Below are positions 1 to 7,235 of a DNA stretch of 16,860 bases, piece after piece. Both the position numbers and the translations under genes were made by a program. Positions within the stretch are counted from its first letter, which is position 1. Each line of letters begins with the position of its first letter. The stretch is from Gammaproteobacteria bacterium (GTDB taxonomy: Bacteria; Pseudomonadota; Gammaproteobacteria; Methylococcales; UBA2780). The DNA is taken from positions 1-16,860 of the forward strand of contig QNFJ01000020.1 in NCBI GenBank assembly GCA_003646305.1, in the 5' to 3' direction. The notes beneath the pieces are model-generated. The model saw nothing but the letters and a program-made list of their open reading frames with translations. It ran no database searches and had not been told where the DNA came from.

Positions 1-8
1 GGAAGTTA

Positions 9-956
9 ATGGAAGCATTTAAAACTCTCATTGGGACGTCGGCCCAAATACAATCACTTGTACGCTGCGCCCGTATGGATGCAGGAACGACGGCGGCTGT
101 CTTAATCAACGGCGAAACTGGCACGGGAAAAGAACTTCTCGCTAATGCCATTCAGGCCTCCAGCCCTCGCTCGTGCAAGCCATACCTAGTCATCAACTGC
201 GCCGCATTGCCTGAAGGAATTGCAGAGTCTGAGCTTTTTGGCCATCGTAAAGGTGCGTTTTCAGGTGCAGATAGCAACCACAAAGGACGGCTAACCGCAG
301 CCCACGGCGGCACCGTCTTTCTTGATGAAATTGACTCATTGCCCTTAGCCATTCAGGCAAAACTGCTTCGTTTTCTGGAAACAGGTGAATGTCAGCCCGT
401 TGGTGAAACAGTTAATCATAAAGTTGACGTCAGGATTATTGCCGCAACCAATAGTGATTTGCATGAAAAAGTGGCCAACGGGCAATTTAGAAAGGATCTT
501 TATTTCCGTCTCAATGTTGTTCCCTTAGAACTCCCTTCTCTAAGCGACCGGGGCAGTGATGCAAAAATGCTTGCACTGCACTTCTCCAATATGATCGCTA
601 AAGGCCATGGTCTTATTGCCCTCAGCTTTAGCAAAACGGCTCTACAAGCTCTGGAAGCTTATCACTGGCCAGGTAATGTTAGAGAGCTTCGTAACCTTTG
701 CGAGCGACTATCGATCCTGATGCCTGGACGCGTAATTGAACCCGAAAATTTACCTCTTGAACTAAAGCGCAATCAACCCCTCCAGGAAGGGTGCATTCAC
801 CTACCTGCCTGCGGTATCAAACTTGAAAATGTTGAAATTGATCTGATCCACCAGGCGCTTGAACGAACTCATGGCAATAAAAGCAAATCAGCACGGCTGC
901 TAGGCATTAGCAGAGACACCCTCCTTTATAGAATGCGTAAATACGCAATGCGGTAA
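9..956 (+). CDS. Sigma-54-dependent transcriptional activator, AAA+ and Fis-type HTH
   Basis: This is a bacterial enhancer-binding protein that would hydrolyse ATP to open RNA polymerase-sigma54 promoters. Visible motifs are Walker A GETGTGKE (residues 35-42), the sigma54-contact loop as GAFSGA (82-87, a T-to-S variant of GAFTGA), Walker B TVFLDE (102-107), sensor I ATNSD (146-150), the FRKDLYFRLNV arginine-finger segment (160-170), and WPGNVRELRN (220-229). A Fis-like helix-turn-helix closes the C terminus (about 280-312). No receiver or other sensor domain precedes the AAA+ core, as in PspF. However, the frame stays open to the window edge, and GGAAG at bases 1-5 lies only three bases from the ATG. 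The true start could therefore be upstream, with a regulatory domain outside the window. Its target promoters are unknown. Confidence 0.85.
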   Translation: MEAFKTLIGTSAQIQSLVRCARMDAGTTAAVLINGETGTGKELLANAIQASSPRSCKPYLVINCAALPEGIAESELFGHRKGAFSGADSNHKGRLTAAHGGTVFLDEIDSLPLAIQAKLLRFLETGECQPVGETVNHKVDVRIIAATNSDLHEKVANGQFRKDLYFRLNVVPLELPSLSDRGSDAKMLALHFSNMIAKGHGLIALSFSKTALQALEAYHWPGNVRELRNLCERLSILMPGRVIEPENLPLELKRNQPLQEGCIHLPACGIKLENVEIDLIHQALERTHGNKSKSARLLGISRDTLLYRMRKYAMR

Positions 957-970
957 ACGCAACCAACCTT

Positions 971-1015
971 ATAAAAGCTAAAAAGCACCGAAATTCGGTG
1001 CTTTTTAGCTTTTAT
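971..1015. terminator. Intrinsic terminator, 22-bp perfect inverted repeat
   Basis: Arms 971-992 and 994-1015 are exact reverse complements. They contain GCACCGAA/TTCGGTGC and A-rich/T-rich flanks, so the hairpin could terminate on either strand. It lies 15 bases after the stop of the sigma-54 activator and isolates that gene from the next. Confidence 0.9.
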
Positions 1016-1101
1016 TGCGGCCCCAATAAGGTGACTCAATTTTAGCACCTTCTCAAATAAGGTCAGGTAGAGAATTCATTGATGACTATACTTTGTCAAA
1101 T

Positions 1102-1890
1102 ATGACGTTAACCCCTTTTAAAATTTTCCGTATTTTATTACTGCTCACCATTTTGGCTGCCACTGCCTTTTATACCAAAGCGCAACGGCTCTCCTCAACT
1201 GGCTGGCTAGAACCATTGAATGTTGTTATTTACCCAATCAACGCGGACGGAAAGCGCTCAACAAGCCAGTACATTGACCAACTAAAAGAGAGCCACTTTC
1301 AGGCGATAGATCGCTTCACCGCCAAACAAAGTAAAAAATACGATATTCTCACAAAAAAACCGACCATTACTCGCCTCGGGAAAAGCGTTACGACATTGCC
1401 TCCGGTTGCGCCCGCACCAGGTGATTCAACAATCTCGAATATTTTCTGGAGCATGAAGTTTCGTTTTTGGGCCTGGCAAGAGACGCCCGATGAGCTGTCC
1501 AATCAACACCGCGCCAGAATGTTTGTTCTTTATCATAGCCCTACTGGCAATGGGCAACCTCTTGACCACTCATACGGGCTTAACAAAGGGCTTTTAGGGC
1601 TTGTTAACGCCTATGCCTCAAATAAACAGTCTGCGCAAAACAACATCGTCATCACTCACGAGCTTTTGCACACTGTTGGTGCTACAGATAAATATGGACC
1701 AGATGGCCATCCACTTTTCCCTGATGGTTACGCCTCATCATCGGGTCAACAATATCCTCAGCGCCATGCGGAAATTATGGCTGGAAGCATCCCTCTTTCA
1801 GAGGGTCGGTCACGTATGGCTGACAGCCTCAGGCAATGTGTTGTCGGCAAGAAAACAGCCGAGGAAATAAAATGGCTCTCCAACATTTAA
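1102..1890 (+). CDS. Membrane-anchored metzincin-like zinc metalloprotease (unnamed)
   Basis: I do not recognise the family by name. With the ATG at 1102 the protein has 262 residues; an in-frame TTG at 1093 is a possible alternative, and neither has a clear ribosome binding site. Residues about 8-24 form one hydrophobic segment (uncleaved anchor or signal peptide), so the rest should face the periplasm. HELLHTVGATD (186-196) fits H-E-x-x-H-x-x-G-x-x-D, the zinc signature with Asp as third ligand known from snapalysin-type metzincins. EIMAGS (224-229) could be the Met-turn. Zinc peptidase activity is thus inferred; the substrate is unknown. The gene ends 69 bases before the aldolase gene on the same strand with no terminator between, so the two may be cotranscribed. 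Confidence 0.65.
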   Translation: MTLTPFKIFRILLLLTILAATAFYTKAQRLSSTGWLEPLNVVIYPINADGKRSTSQYIDQLKESHFQAIDRFTAKQSKKYDILTKKPTITRLGKSVTTLPPVAPAPGDSTISNIFWSMKFRFWAWQETPDELSNQHRARMFVLYHSPTGNGQPLDHSYGLNKGLLGLVNAYASNKQSAQNNIVITHELLHTVGATDKYGPDGHPLFPDGYASSSGQQYPQRHAEIMAGSIPLSEGRSRMADSLRQCVVGKKTAEEIKWLSNI

Positions 1891-1959
1891 ACTGTAACGT
1901 TTATCGCTTAAAATCAGCACCATTAACTTTGAATTAAAATAGCAAAAAGGAATCGCACA

Positions 1960-3009
1960 ATGGCAGTTATATCACTACGTCAACTCCTCGATCACGCCGC
2001 AGAACATGGATATGGCGTTCCGGCATTTAATGTGAACAATCTCGAGCAGATACAAGCCATCATGGAAGCGGCAGACGAGACAAACAGTCCCGTTATTGTC
2101 CAGGCCTCTGCCGGGGCTAGGAAGTATGCAGGTGCGCCATTTTTGCGTCACCTGATGGAAGCCGCCGTCGAGCTTTACCCGCATATCCCGCTGGTTATCC
2201 ACCAGGATCACGGCACGAGTCCTGCGATCTGCCAACGCTCTATTCAGCTCGGCTTCACCTCTGTGATGATGGATGGTTCATTAGGTGAGGATGGAAAGAC
2301 CCCTACTAGCTACGAATATAACGTTGATGTAACCCGTAAAACGGTCGAAATGGCTCATGCGTGCGGTGTCTCGGTTGAAGGCGAGCTCGGCTGCCTGGGC
2401 TCTCTGGAAACAGGGCAGGCTGGCGAAGAAGATGGCATCGGTGCCGAAGGCATACTCACCCAGGAGCAAATGTTAACCGACCCAGAAGAGGCCGCTGATT
2501 TTGTTGCTAAAACAGGTGTTGATGCGCTTGCAATTGCCATCGGTACCAGCCACGGCGCTTACAAATTTACTCGCCCACCAACCGGCGATGTTTTGGCTAT
2601 TAGCCGTATCAGTGAGATTCACAAACGCATCCCTAACACTCACCTTGTGATGCACGGCTCGTCATCCGTTCCTCAGGATTGGCTTAAAATCATTAATGAG
2701 CATGGCGGGGATCTGGGTGAAACGTATGGTGTTCCAGTTGAAGAGATCCAGGTGGGCATCAAGAATGGTGTTCGCAAAATCAATATCGACACCGACCTTA
2801 GAATGGCGAGTACAGGAGCTATTCGCAAATTCCTGATCGAAAACCCAAAAGAATTTGACCCTCGTAAATATCTGGCTGTTGCGCGTGATGCGATGAAAGG
2901 AATCTGTCTTGAACGCTTTGAGGCTTTCGGCACTTCGGGTAATGCTTCAAAAATAACCCCTCTTTCTCTGGAAAATATATTCCAGCAATATGAAAGCGGA
3001 AAACTGTAA
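1960..3009 (+). CDS. fba: Fructose-bisphosphate aldolase, class II
   Basis: The enzyme reversibly cleaves fructose 1,6-bisphosphate to glyceraldehyde 3-phosphate and dihydroxyacetone phosphate in the cytoplasm, serving glycolysis, gluconeogenesis and, in autotrophs or RuMP users, carbon assimilation. Visible hallmarks are IHQDHG (80-85, catalytic Asp83 and zinc His84), GELG (141-144), GTSHGAY (195-201, zinc His198), MHGSSS (231-236, zinc His232) and the phosphate-binding INIDTD segment. At 349 residues with an EDGIGAE insertion near 157, it resembles the class IIB form often called the Calvin-cycle subtype; that subtype call is recognition, not computed. AAAGGA lies eight bases before the ATG. 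The next gene begins inside its 3' end. Confidence 0.95.
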   Translation: MAVISLRQLLDHAAEHGYGVPAFNVNNLEQIQAIMEAADETNSPVIVQASAGARKYAGAPFLRHLMEAAVELYPHIPLVIHQDHGTSPAICQRSIQLGFTSVMMDGSLGEDGKTPTSYEYNVDVTRKTVEMAHACGVSVEGELGCLGSLETGQAGEEDGIGAEGILTQEQMLTDPEEAADFVAKTGVDALAIAIGTSHGAYKFTRPPTGDVLAISRISEIHKRIPNTHLVMHGSSSVPQDWLKIINEHGGDLGETYGVPVEEIQVGIKNGVRKINIDTDLRMASTGAIRKFLIENPKEFDPRKYLAVARDAMKGICLERFEAFGTSGNASKITPLSLENIFQQYESGKL

Positions 3010-3514
3010 ACATAAATTAAAAATTGGCGTCAGTGGCTGCCTGCTTGGCCACCTGGTTCGTTATGATGGCAGGGGAAAGTTACACCCTGCCATCAGCCAG
3101 CTTTCCTCCGAATTTGAACTCATTCCTCTCTGCCCTGAAGTGGGTGCAGGCATGGCTGTTCCCCGCCCTTCCGTGCAGCTAGTCGAACTAGAAGGCAGCC
3201 TGTTTGCACTAGGCGTTGAGAACCGAGAACTTGATGTGACCAGACAGCTTGAGAGCTATCTGCAGTCGCAGATCAACATTATAAAAACGCTTTCCGGGCT
3301 GATCCTGAAAGCAAGGTCACCGAGTTGCGGGACGGGCTCAACACCGTTATTCGATAATAATGGCGAAGAAATTGGTCATGGCTCCGGCCTGTTCTCCCGA
3401 GATATACAGAAACAGTTCCCCGCTCTACCGATAATTGATGAAGAGACTTTTGATGACCCCTTACTTAGCGATCGTTTCTTACATCACGTTAAGCGCTATC
3501 AAACTCAGGATTAA
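2990..3514 (+). CDS. DUF523 family protein (YbbK-like)
   Basis: This 174-residue protein belongs to the widespread DUF523 family, whose function is not established to my knowledge. The family's conserved cysteines are present: SGCLLG (Cys17), CPEVGAGM (Cys48) and KARSPSCGTG (Cys113), together with the VRYDG segment after the first. These could bind metal or react as thiols (inference). The start overlaps the last 20 bases of the aldolase gene with no convincing ribosome binding site, which suggests translational coupling. Its stop codon overlaps that of the convergent darP gene in the shared bases TTAA (3511-3514), with no terminator between them. Confidence 0.88.
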   Translation: MKAENCKHKLKIGVSGCLLGHLVRYDGRGKLHPAISQLSSEFELIPLCPEVGAGMAVPRPSVQLVELEGSLFALGVENRELDVTRQLESYLQSQINIIKTLSGLILKARSPSCGTGSTPLFDNNGEEIGHGSGLFSRDIQKQFPALPIIDEETFDDPLLSDRFLHHVKRYQTQD

Positions 3515-4023
3515 GAAGAGACCAGCTCTCTGAGATAACGAAACAGGATCCGTGCTGTTTTTGGCGGCTTCTGCAATTTAGCCTCCTGCTGAGCAGAGCG
3601 AATCATCTGTCTTAGCGACTGTCTATCTGCACCAGAAAACTGCTTCAAAAAGTCACTCAATGCCGCATCACCCTCTTCCAAAAATCGGTCACGCCACTGC
3701 TCTGCCTGATGAAGCTCTCTAACCGCCTCTGCACTGGCATTATTTGCACGGTCGAGATAGTCGATCATTGGCTGGCAATCCATCGATCTAAGTAGCTTAC
3801 CGATATACTTTATCTGGCGCTTATGGGCCCCTTTTTTCGACTGCTTTGCCAACAACAAGGCCGACTGTAACTCCCCGGAAAAACCTGCAGATTCGATTTT
3901 CTCGACCGATAAATCGGCTAAATCTCTACCCAATTTCTGCAGTTCAACACTTTCTCTTTTCAGCTGGCTTTTGCTAACCCAGTCATCGTCGACCAACTCA
4001 GCATCTTCATATTGATTACTCAT
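3511..4023 (-). CDS. darP: Ribosome-associated assembly factor DarP (YjgA, DUF615)
   Basis: A 170-residue, highly charged helical protein with the DUF615 pattern: an acidic N terminus, then a WVSKSQLKRES segment (15-25), GRDLADLS (32-39), KRQIKYIGKLLR (about 68-79) and LRQMIRSAQQE (136-146). E. coli YjgA/DarP is a late 50S-subunit assembly factor that acts near the peptidyl-transferase centre; I infer the same role here. CAGGA lies four bases before the ATG. A small membrane-protein gene ends 16 bases upstream on the same strand, so the two probably share a transcript. Confidence 0.93.
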   Translation of the reverse strand: MSNQYEDAELVDDDWVSKSQLKRESVELQKLGRDLADLSVEKIESAGFSGELQSALLLAKQSKKGAHKRQIKYIGKLLRSMDCQPMIDYLDRANNASAEAVRELHQAEQWRDRFLEEGDAALSDFLKQFSGADRQSLRQMIRSAQQEAKLQKPPKTARILFRYLRELVSS

Positions 4024-4039
4024 TAATCCTGCCTGTCTT

Positions 4040-4228
4040 TTAAACCATCATGATAAGAAAGAGCACAAATAACACCACAGCGGCCATTGGTAACAGGAAA
4101 CCTCGCCAATCCTTTTCAGCCTGTTGACTTTGTGCCAACGTAGCCTTGATGCCTGGCCCAAACCAGAAGAGAACAAGCACCGCCATTGCACTGATTAAAA
4201 CCAATTCCCAGGTTGATAACCCATTCAT
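4040..4228 (-). CDS. Small two-helix inner-membrane protein (hypothetical)
   Basis: I do not recognise a characterised family. The 62-residue product has two hydrophobic segments, about residues 8-30 and 45-61, separated by a short charged loop (SQQAEKDWRG, 34-43). A good ribosome binding site (AAAGG) lies about seven bases before the ATG. It sits 16 bases ahead of darP on the same strand and directly after the SDR terminator, so it is probably the first gene of a darP operon. Coding status rests on the ribosome binding site, the membrane pattern and the tight spacing. Confidence 0.7.
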   Translation of the reverse strand: MNGLSTWELVLISAMAVLVLFWFGPGIKATLAQSQQAEKDWRGFLLPMAAVVLFVLFLIMMV

Positions 4229-4250
4229 GTTGAACCTTTCTTCCTGCCAT

Positions 4251-4293
4251 AAAACAAAAAACCAGTAGAAATATTCTACTGGTTTTTTGTTTT
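4251..4293. terminator. Intrinsic terminator, 20-bp perfect inverted repeat
   Basis: Arms 4251-4270 and 4274-4293 are exact complements around a three-base loop, with A-run and T-run flanks. It should end the leftward SDR transcript and insulate the small membrane protein and darP genes. Confidence 0.9.
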
Positions 4294-4298
4294 ATTAC

Positions 4299-4329
4299 TA
4301 CCCTGGGAGACTTAAAGCCTCCTAGGGTA
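4299..4329. other. Second hairpin in tandem with the SDR terminator
   Basis: ACCCTGGGAG (4300-4309) pairs with CTCCTAGGGT (4319-4328) with one G-U wobble and a nine-base loop. It has no T-run of its own. It lies between the SDR stop codon and the strong terminator, where it could stabilise the mRNA 3' end. Confidence 0.55.
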
Positions 4330-4342
4330 ACAAGTCTATATT

Positions 4343-5137
4343 TTAGCCTTTAGAACCGAGACGCAAACCACCATTAATATGATAGACCTCTGCATTCATC
4401 GCTTCATTCTTGTAGATATCGCCTGCTAATTGAGCAATTTCTTCAGGCTCGATCAGACGACCCATTGGGACAGTTGAAAGTACTTTATCAAGTGCCGCCT
4501 GGTTCATGTTTTTAACCATATCGGTTCCTACATAACCCGGTGCAACCGCTACACAGCGAATCTTGTCAGAAATACCACGACGGAAGAATTCAGCCGTGAT
4601 GACATTAGGCATAACAGACATCGCCGCTTTTGTTGATGAGTAGTTGATCTGTCCAGCAGTTCCCAAAGAACCAACAGATGAAACCAGGCAAATAAGACCT
4701 GTGCAGTTATTGTTAATCATGCGCTCAGAGCACTCACGTACTGTAAGGAAAACACCTGTCAAATTAACATCGATAACCTTTTGAAAGTTACCTAAAGACA
4801 TTTTCTTTGTCACTTTCCCAGTTTCTCTATCAGGGGAGACCATCATGCCGTCAGCAATAATACCCGCGAAAGGTGCCACAAGATTGATGCTGCCAAATTT
4901 CTCAATTGCTGTATCTGCAAGTTTCGCACAATCATCTTCGTTCGTAACATTACAGACAACAATTGCAACTTCACCACCAACTGCACGAAGTTCCGCTGCC
5001 GCTTTTTCAAGTGGCTCCTGAGCCATATCGCCCAGAACAACCTTTCCGCCATTACTAACCCAATGTTTAGCCAACGCAAAACCGATGCCGCCTGCACCAC
5101 CTGTAATTACCGCAACTGAATCTTTGATTTCTAGCAT
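4343..5137 (-). CDS. Short-chain dehydrogenase/reductase (SDR), NAD(P)-dependent
   Basis: A classical SDR of 264 residues. It shows TGGAGGIG (12-19, cofactor binding), Asp37 at the end of beta-2 (typical of NAD(H) rather than NADP(H) use), DVNLTG (124-129), LVSS with Ser153, YSSTK (Tyr166, Lys170) and APGYVGTD (199-206). The usual NNAG motif reads APFAG here (88-92). A charged loop of about 20 residues (94-114) follows. The substrate cannot be read from the sequence; hydroxyacyl-CoA and alcohol dehydrogenases both have this shape. The ATG at 5137 is chosen because AGAGG lies just upstream; an ATG at 5176 would add 13 unlikely residues. The upstream region carries palindromes and a leader hairpin. 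Confidence 0.85.
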   Translation of the reverse strand: MLEIKDSVAVITGGAGGIGFALAKHWVSNGGKVVLGDMAQEPLEKAAAELRAVGGEVAIVVCNVTNEDDCAKLADTAIEKFGSINLVAPFAGIIADGMMVSPDRETGKVTKKMSLGNFQKVIDVNLTGVFLTVRECSERMINNNCTGLICLVSSVGSLGTAGQINYSSTKAAMSVMPNVITAEFFRRGISDKIRCVAVAPGYVGTDMVKNMNQAALDKVLSTVPMGRLIEPEEIAQLAGDIYKNEAMNAEVYHINGGLRLGSKG

Positions 5138-5170
5138 TTCAAAAACCTCTGTATGATTAAATAAAAAATC

Positions 5171-5197
5171 ATCCACCTATCGTGAAACTAGGTGGGT
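5171..5197 (-). promoter_or_regulatory. Leader hairpin upstream of the SDR gene
   Basis: CCACCTA (5173-5179) and TAGGTGG (5189-5195) form a seven-base stem, extended to nine by one wobble and one A-T pair. Read leftward, the stem is followed four bases later by a run of six T, about 35 bases before the SDR start. This resembles a weak terminator or attenuator in the leader. Confidence 0.4.
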
Positions 5198-5283
5198 AGC
5201 CAAATATTACGTTCAGTGTCAGTTTTTCCTGTTAGCTGAAAGAGGTAAAAAATGGCTTTTGTGCGTTGCAATATACGCGAAAT

Positions 5284-5302
5284 ATTATTGCAATGCAATA
5301 AT
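5284..5302. promoter_or_regulatory. Palindromic candidate operator in the SDR / aspartic protease intergenic region
   Basis: ATTATTGCA and TGCAATAAT are perfect nine-base arms around a single central A. A related element, GCGT-8-ACGC containing TTGCAAT, lies just to its left (5263-5278). They sit between two divergent genes and could bind a dimeric repressor. The regulator is not identified. Confidence 0.4.
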
Positions 5303-5338
5303 TCTTACCTTAACAGCCAGGCAAATTCTGACTAAATC

Positions 5339-5863
5339 ATGCTCCGTCAAAAACAAGATAGCAGCACCAGCATTGGCAAAGGCATGATTTATGGCGCATG
5401 GATAATCGCCCTATTAATGCTGACCTGGCTTTTTGATAACTATCTGGGGAAACAACATAATCCAAATCAGATGGTCAGCAGCGAAATCGATGGGAATGGC
5501 ATACGCGAAGTGACGCTCAAGCAAAACCGCCAGGGCCACTACATTGCAAGCGGCTTTATCAACGAGCAAAAAGTCACTTTTTTAGTCGATACTGGCGCAA
5601 CCACAGTAAGTATTCCCGGAAACCTAGCGAACAAACTCAACCTGCCTTTCGGATTAGCCCAGAGAGTCAGAACAGCCAATGGAGATACGATCGCCTACAG
5701 CACTACGCTCAATAGCATCCGGCTGGGAAATATCAAACTATATAAACTAAAGGCGACCATTGCGCCTAAAATGGCTGGAGATGGCGTGCTGCTGGGAATG
5801 AACTTTATGAGGCAACTGGAAATGATTCAGCGTGATAATCAGCTCACACTCAGGCAACACTAA
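5339..5863 (+). CDS. Membrane-anchored retropepsin-like (clan AA) aspartic protease
   Basis: The 174-residue protein has one hydrophobic segment (about 17-33) followed by a single retropepsin-like domain. FLVDTGATTVSIP (81-93) carries the catalytic Asp84 in the DTGA motif, and LLGMNFM (151-157) matches the conserved hydrophobic-Gly segment. Such single-domain proteases act as dimers. It resembles the TIGR02281-type periplasmic family whose substrates are mostly unknown. The start at 5339 lacks a strong ribosome binding site; Met16 is an alternative but would shorten the segment before the helix. It ends two bases before the L,D-transpeptidase gene, so the two form a likely operon. Confidence 0.85.
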   Translation: MLRQKQDSSTSIGKGMIYGAWIIALLMLTWLFDNYLGKQHNPNQMVSSEIDGNGIREVTLKQNRQGHYIASGFINEQKVTFLVDTGATTVSIPGNLANKLNLPFGLAQRVRTANGDTIAYSTTLNSIRLGNIKLYKLKATIAPKMAGDGVLLGMNFMRQLEMIQRDNQLTLRQH

Positions 5864-5864
5864 A

Positions 5865-6782
5865 ATGAAGCTGTTATTTAAAACGACCTTTTTATTATTA
5901 CTTTTTGCCGCACCAAAGCTCACATGGGCAACAAGCTACCCTCTGCCCCCCATAGACAACCAGCTAATTGGTCAAGTTCAAAAAACGCTGGCACGGCAAG
6001 AAGACACGCTTCTTGATATTGCTCGCCATTACGATATTGGACAAAAGGAAATCTTACTGGCAAACCCAGCCGTTGATCGCTGGATTCCTGGAGGTGGTAC
6101 GGAGGTTACGATCCCTTCACGATTTATCCTTCCTGATGCGCCAAAAAAAGGGATTGTCCTTAATGTTCCAGAAATGCGCCTCTACCACTTTCGAAAAGAA
6201 AATGGCAGCAACCCAAAAACTGTTACGACTCACCCTGTCAGCATCGGACGAATGGACTGGACAACACCTCTCGGTCAAACCCGAATCACTCAAAAAACAG
6301 AGAACCCAGTTTGGCGCCCCCCAGAGTCAATCAAAAAAGAGCATGCTGAAGAGGGAGAAATTCTTCCCGACATCGTTCCAGCCGGCCCAGACAATCCTCT
6401 CGGGCTATTTGCACTTAGACTGGGAATCCCTGGCTATCTTATCCATAGCACCAACAAACCATTTGGCGTGGGGATGCGCGTCAGCCACGGCTGTGTGCGC
6501 ATGTATCCAGAGGATATTGAGAGGCTATTCCCAAATGTAAAAGTTGGCACCCCTGTTCTTATTACCAACCAGCCGATAAAGGTAGGGTGGTTTACTGGCG
6601 AACTCTATATAGAAGTTCATCCCGCGCTGGACGAAGAATCGACGCCATACGAAGAGCGCCTGTCTAAAGCACTCGATTTAATTGAGAAGGCAAACGATTC
6701 ACAACTTCCTGTTCTGAACGGGCTTGCATTAAGAAAGGCTCTTCATGAACAAAATGGCATTCCCATCATGATCACAAAATAA
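5865..6782 (+). CDS. L,D-transpeptidase, ErfK/YbiS/YcfS type, with LysM-like N-terminal region
   Basis: A 305-residue periplasmic enzyme with a signal peptide (1-23, ending TWA). A LysM-like region (about 38-85) is followed by a YkuD catalytic domain (about 96-236). IHST (193-196) and SHGCVRMYPEDI (207-218) place the active Cys210 and its histidines. Enzymes of this architecture attach Lpp to peptidoglycan or form 3-3 cross-links. Here the convergent neighbour is an Lpp-like lipoprotein ending in Lys, which supports the Lpp-anchoring role. I chose the ATG at 5865, just after the previous stop codon, because it starts directly at the signal peptide; an upstream in-frame ATG at 5832 would add 11 polar residues. 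Confidence 0.92.
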   Translation: MKLLFKTTFLLLLFAAPKLTWATSYPLPPIDNQLIGQVQKTLARQEDTLLDIARHYDIGQKEILLANPAVDRWIPGGGTEVTIPSRFILPDAPKKGIVLNVPEMRLYHFRKENGSNPKTVTTHPVSIGRMDWTTPLGQTRITQKTENPVWRPPESIKKEHAEEGEILPDIVPAGPDNPLGLFALRLGIPGYLIHSTNKPFGVGMRVSHGCVRMYPEDIERLFPNVKVGTPVLITNQPIKVGWFTGELYIEVHPALDEESTPYEERLSKALDLIEKANDSQLPVLNGLALRKALHEQNGIPIMITK

Positions 6783-6821
6783 AGCCCCCACAACCGGGAG
6801 ATTGCGGGGGCTTTATTTTTT
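6781..6821. terminator. Bidirectional terminator between convergent ldt and lpp
   Basis: AAAGCCCCC (6781-6789) pairs with GGGGGCTTT (6806-6814). After one mismatch, three further inner pairs form. A T-run follows on the right, and A-rich sequence precedes on the left. The stop codon of the L,D-transpeptidase lies within the left arm. Confidence 0.9.
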
Positions 6822-6843
6822 AAGCTAGCTCAGCTGTTAGCTC

Positions 6844-7104
6844 TTATTTTGACATTGATTTCTTAAACATACGGTCCAGTTTGGCACTGGTCTCATTTGC
6901 TGTCGCTTCAGCAGAAGCTGCAGCGCGCTCCGCATTAGCAGCTGAAACGGCTGCCTGCTCAGCTGTAGATGTCGCCCCAGATGTCTCTGCTTTCAATGCG
7001 TCAATCTGAGATTGCAAACCTGAAATATCGCCTGTACTCGCACAACCAACCGCTAATCCACCGCATAATGCCAAAATAGATAATTTAGCTGCTTTCTTAA
7101 TCAT
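6844..7104 (-). CDS. lpp: Lpp/OprI-like murein lipoprotein with alanine-zipper coiled coil
   Basis: An 86-residue outer-membrane lipoprotein. The signal peptide ends in a lipobox before Cys21 (GLAVGC). The mature part is an Ala-rich heptad coiled coil (about 30-75) and ends in RMFKKSMSK, close to the RMLEKASRK end of Pseudomonas OprI. The terminal Lys could be the peptidoglycan attachment point for an L,D-transpeptidase, and such an enzyme is encoded next door. The ATG at 7104 is preferred because AAGGTGGG lies five bases before it; an ATG at 7119 would add five residues across that site. Its own terminator is shared with the convergent gene. Confidence 0.9.
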   Translation of the reverse strand: MIKKAAKLSILALCGGLAVGCASTGDISGLQSQIDALKAETSGATSTAEQAAVSAANAERAAASAEATANETSAKLDRMFKKSMSK

Positions 7105-7235
7105 AATCCCACCTTCCATTTAGTTTTCCAGAAAAATATCAAGTTACTTCAAACCACATACAACGCTGATTAGTTTGCTCTTATTAGCGATCATTTTCCA
7201 GCTTGATCACATCAAGGAGCATGCCAAAATATTGG

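Noticed and set aside
1082..1104. ATG at 1082 as start of the metalloprotease gene
   Set aside because: It is in a different frame and meets TGA after seven codons.
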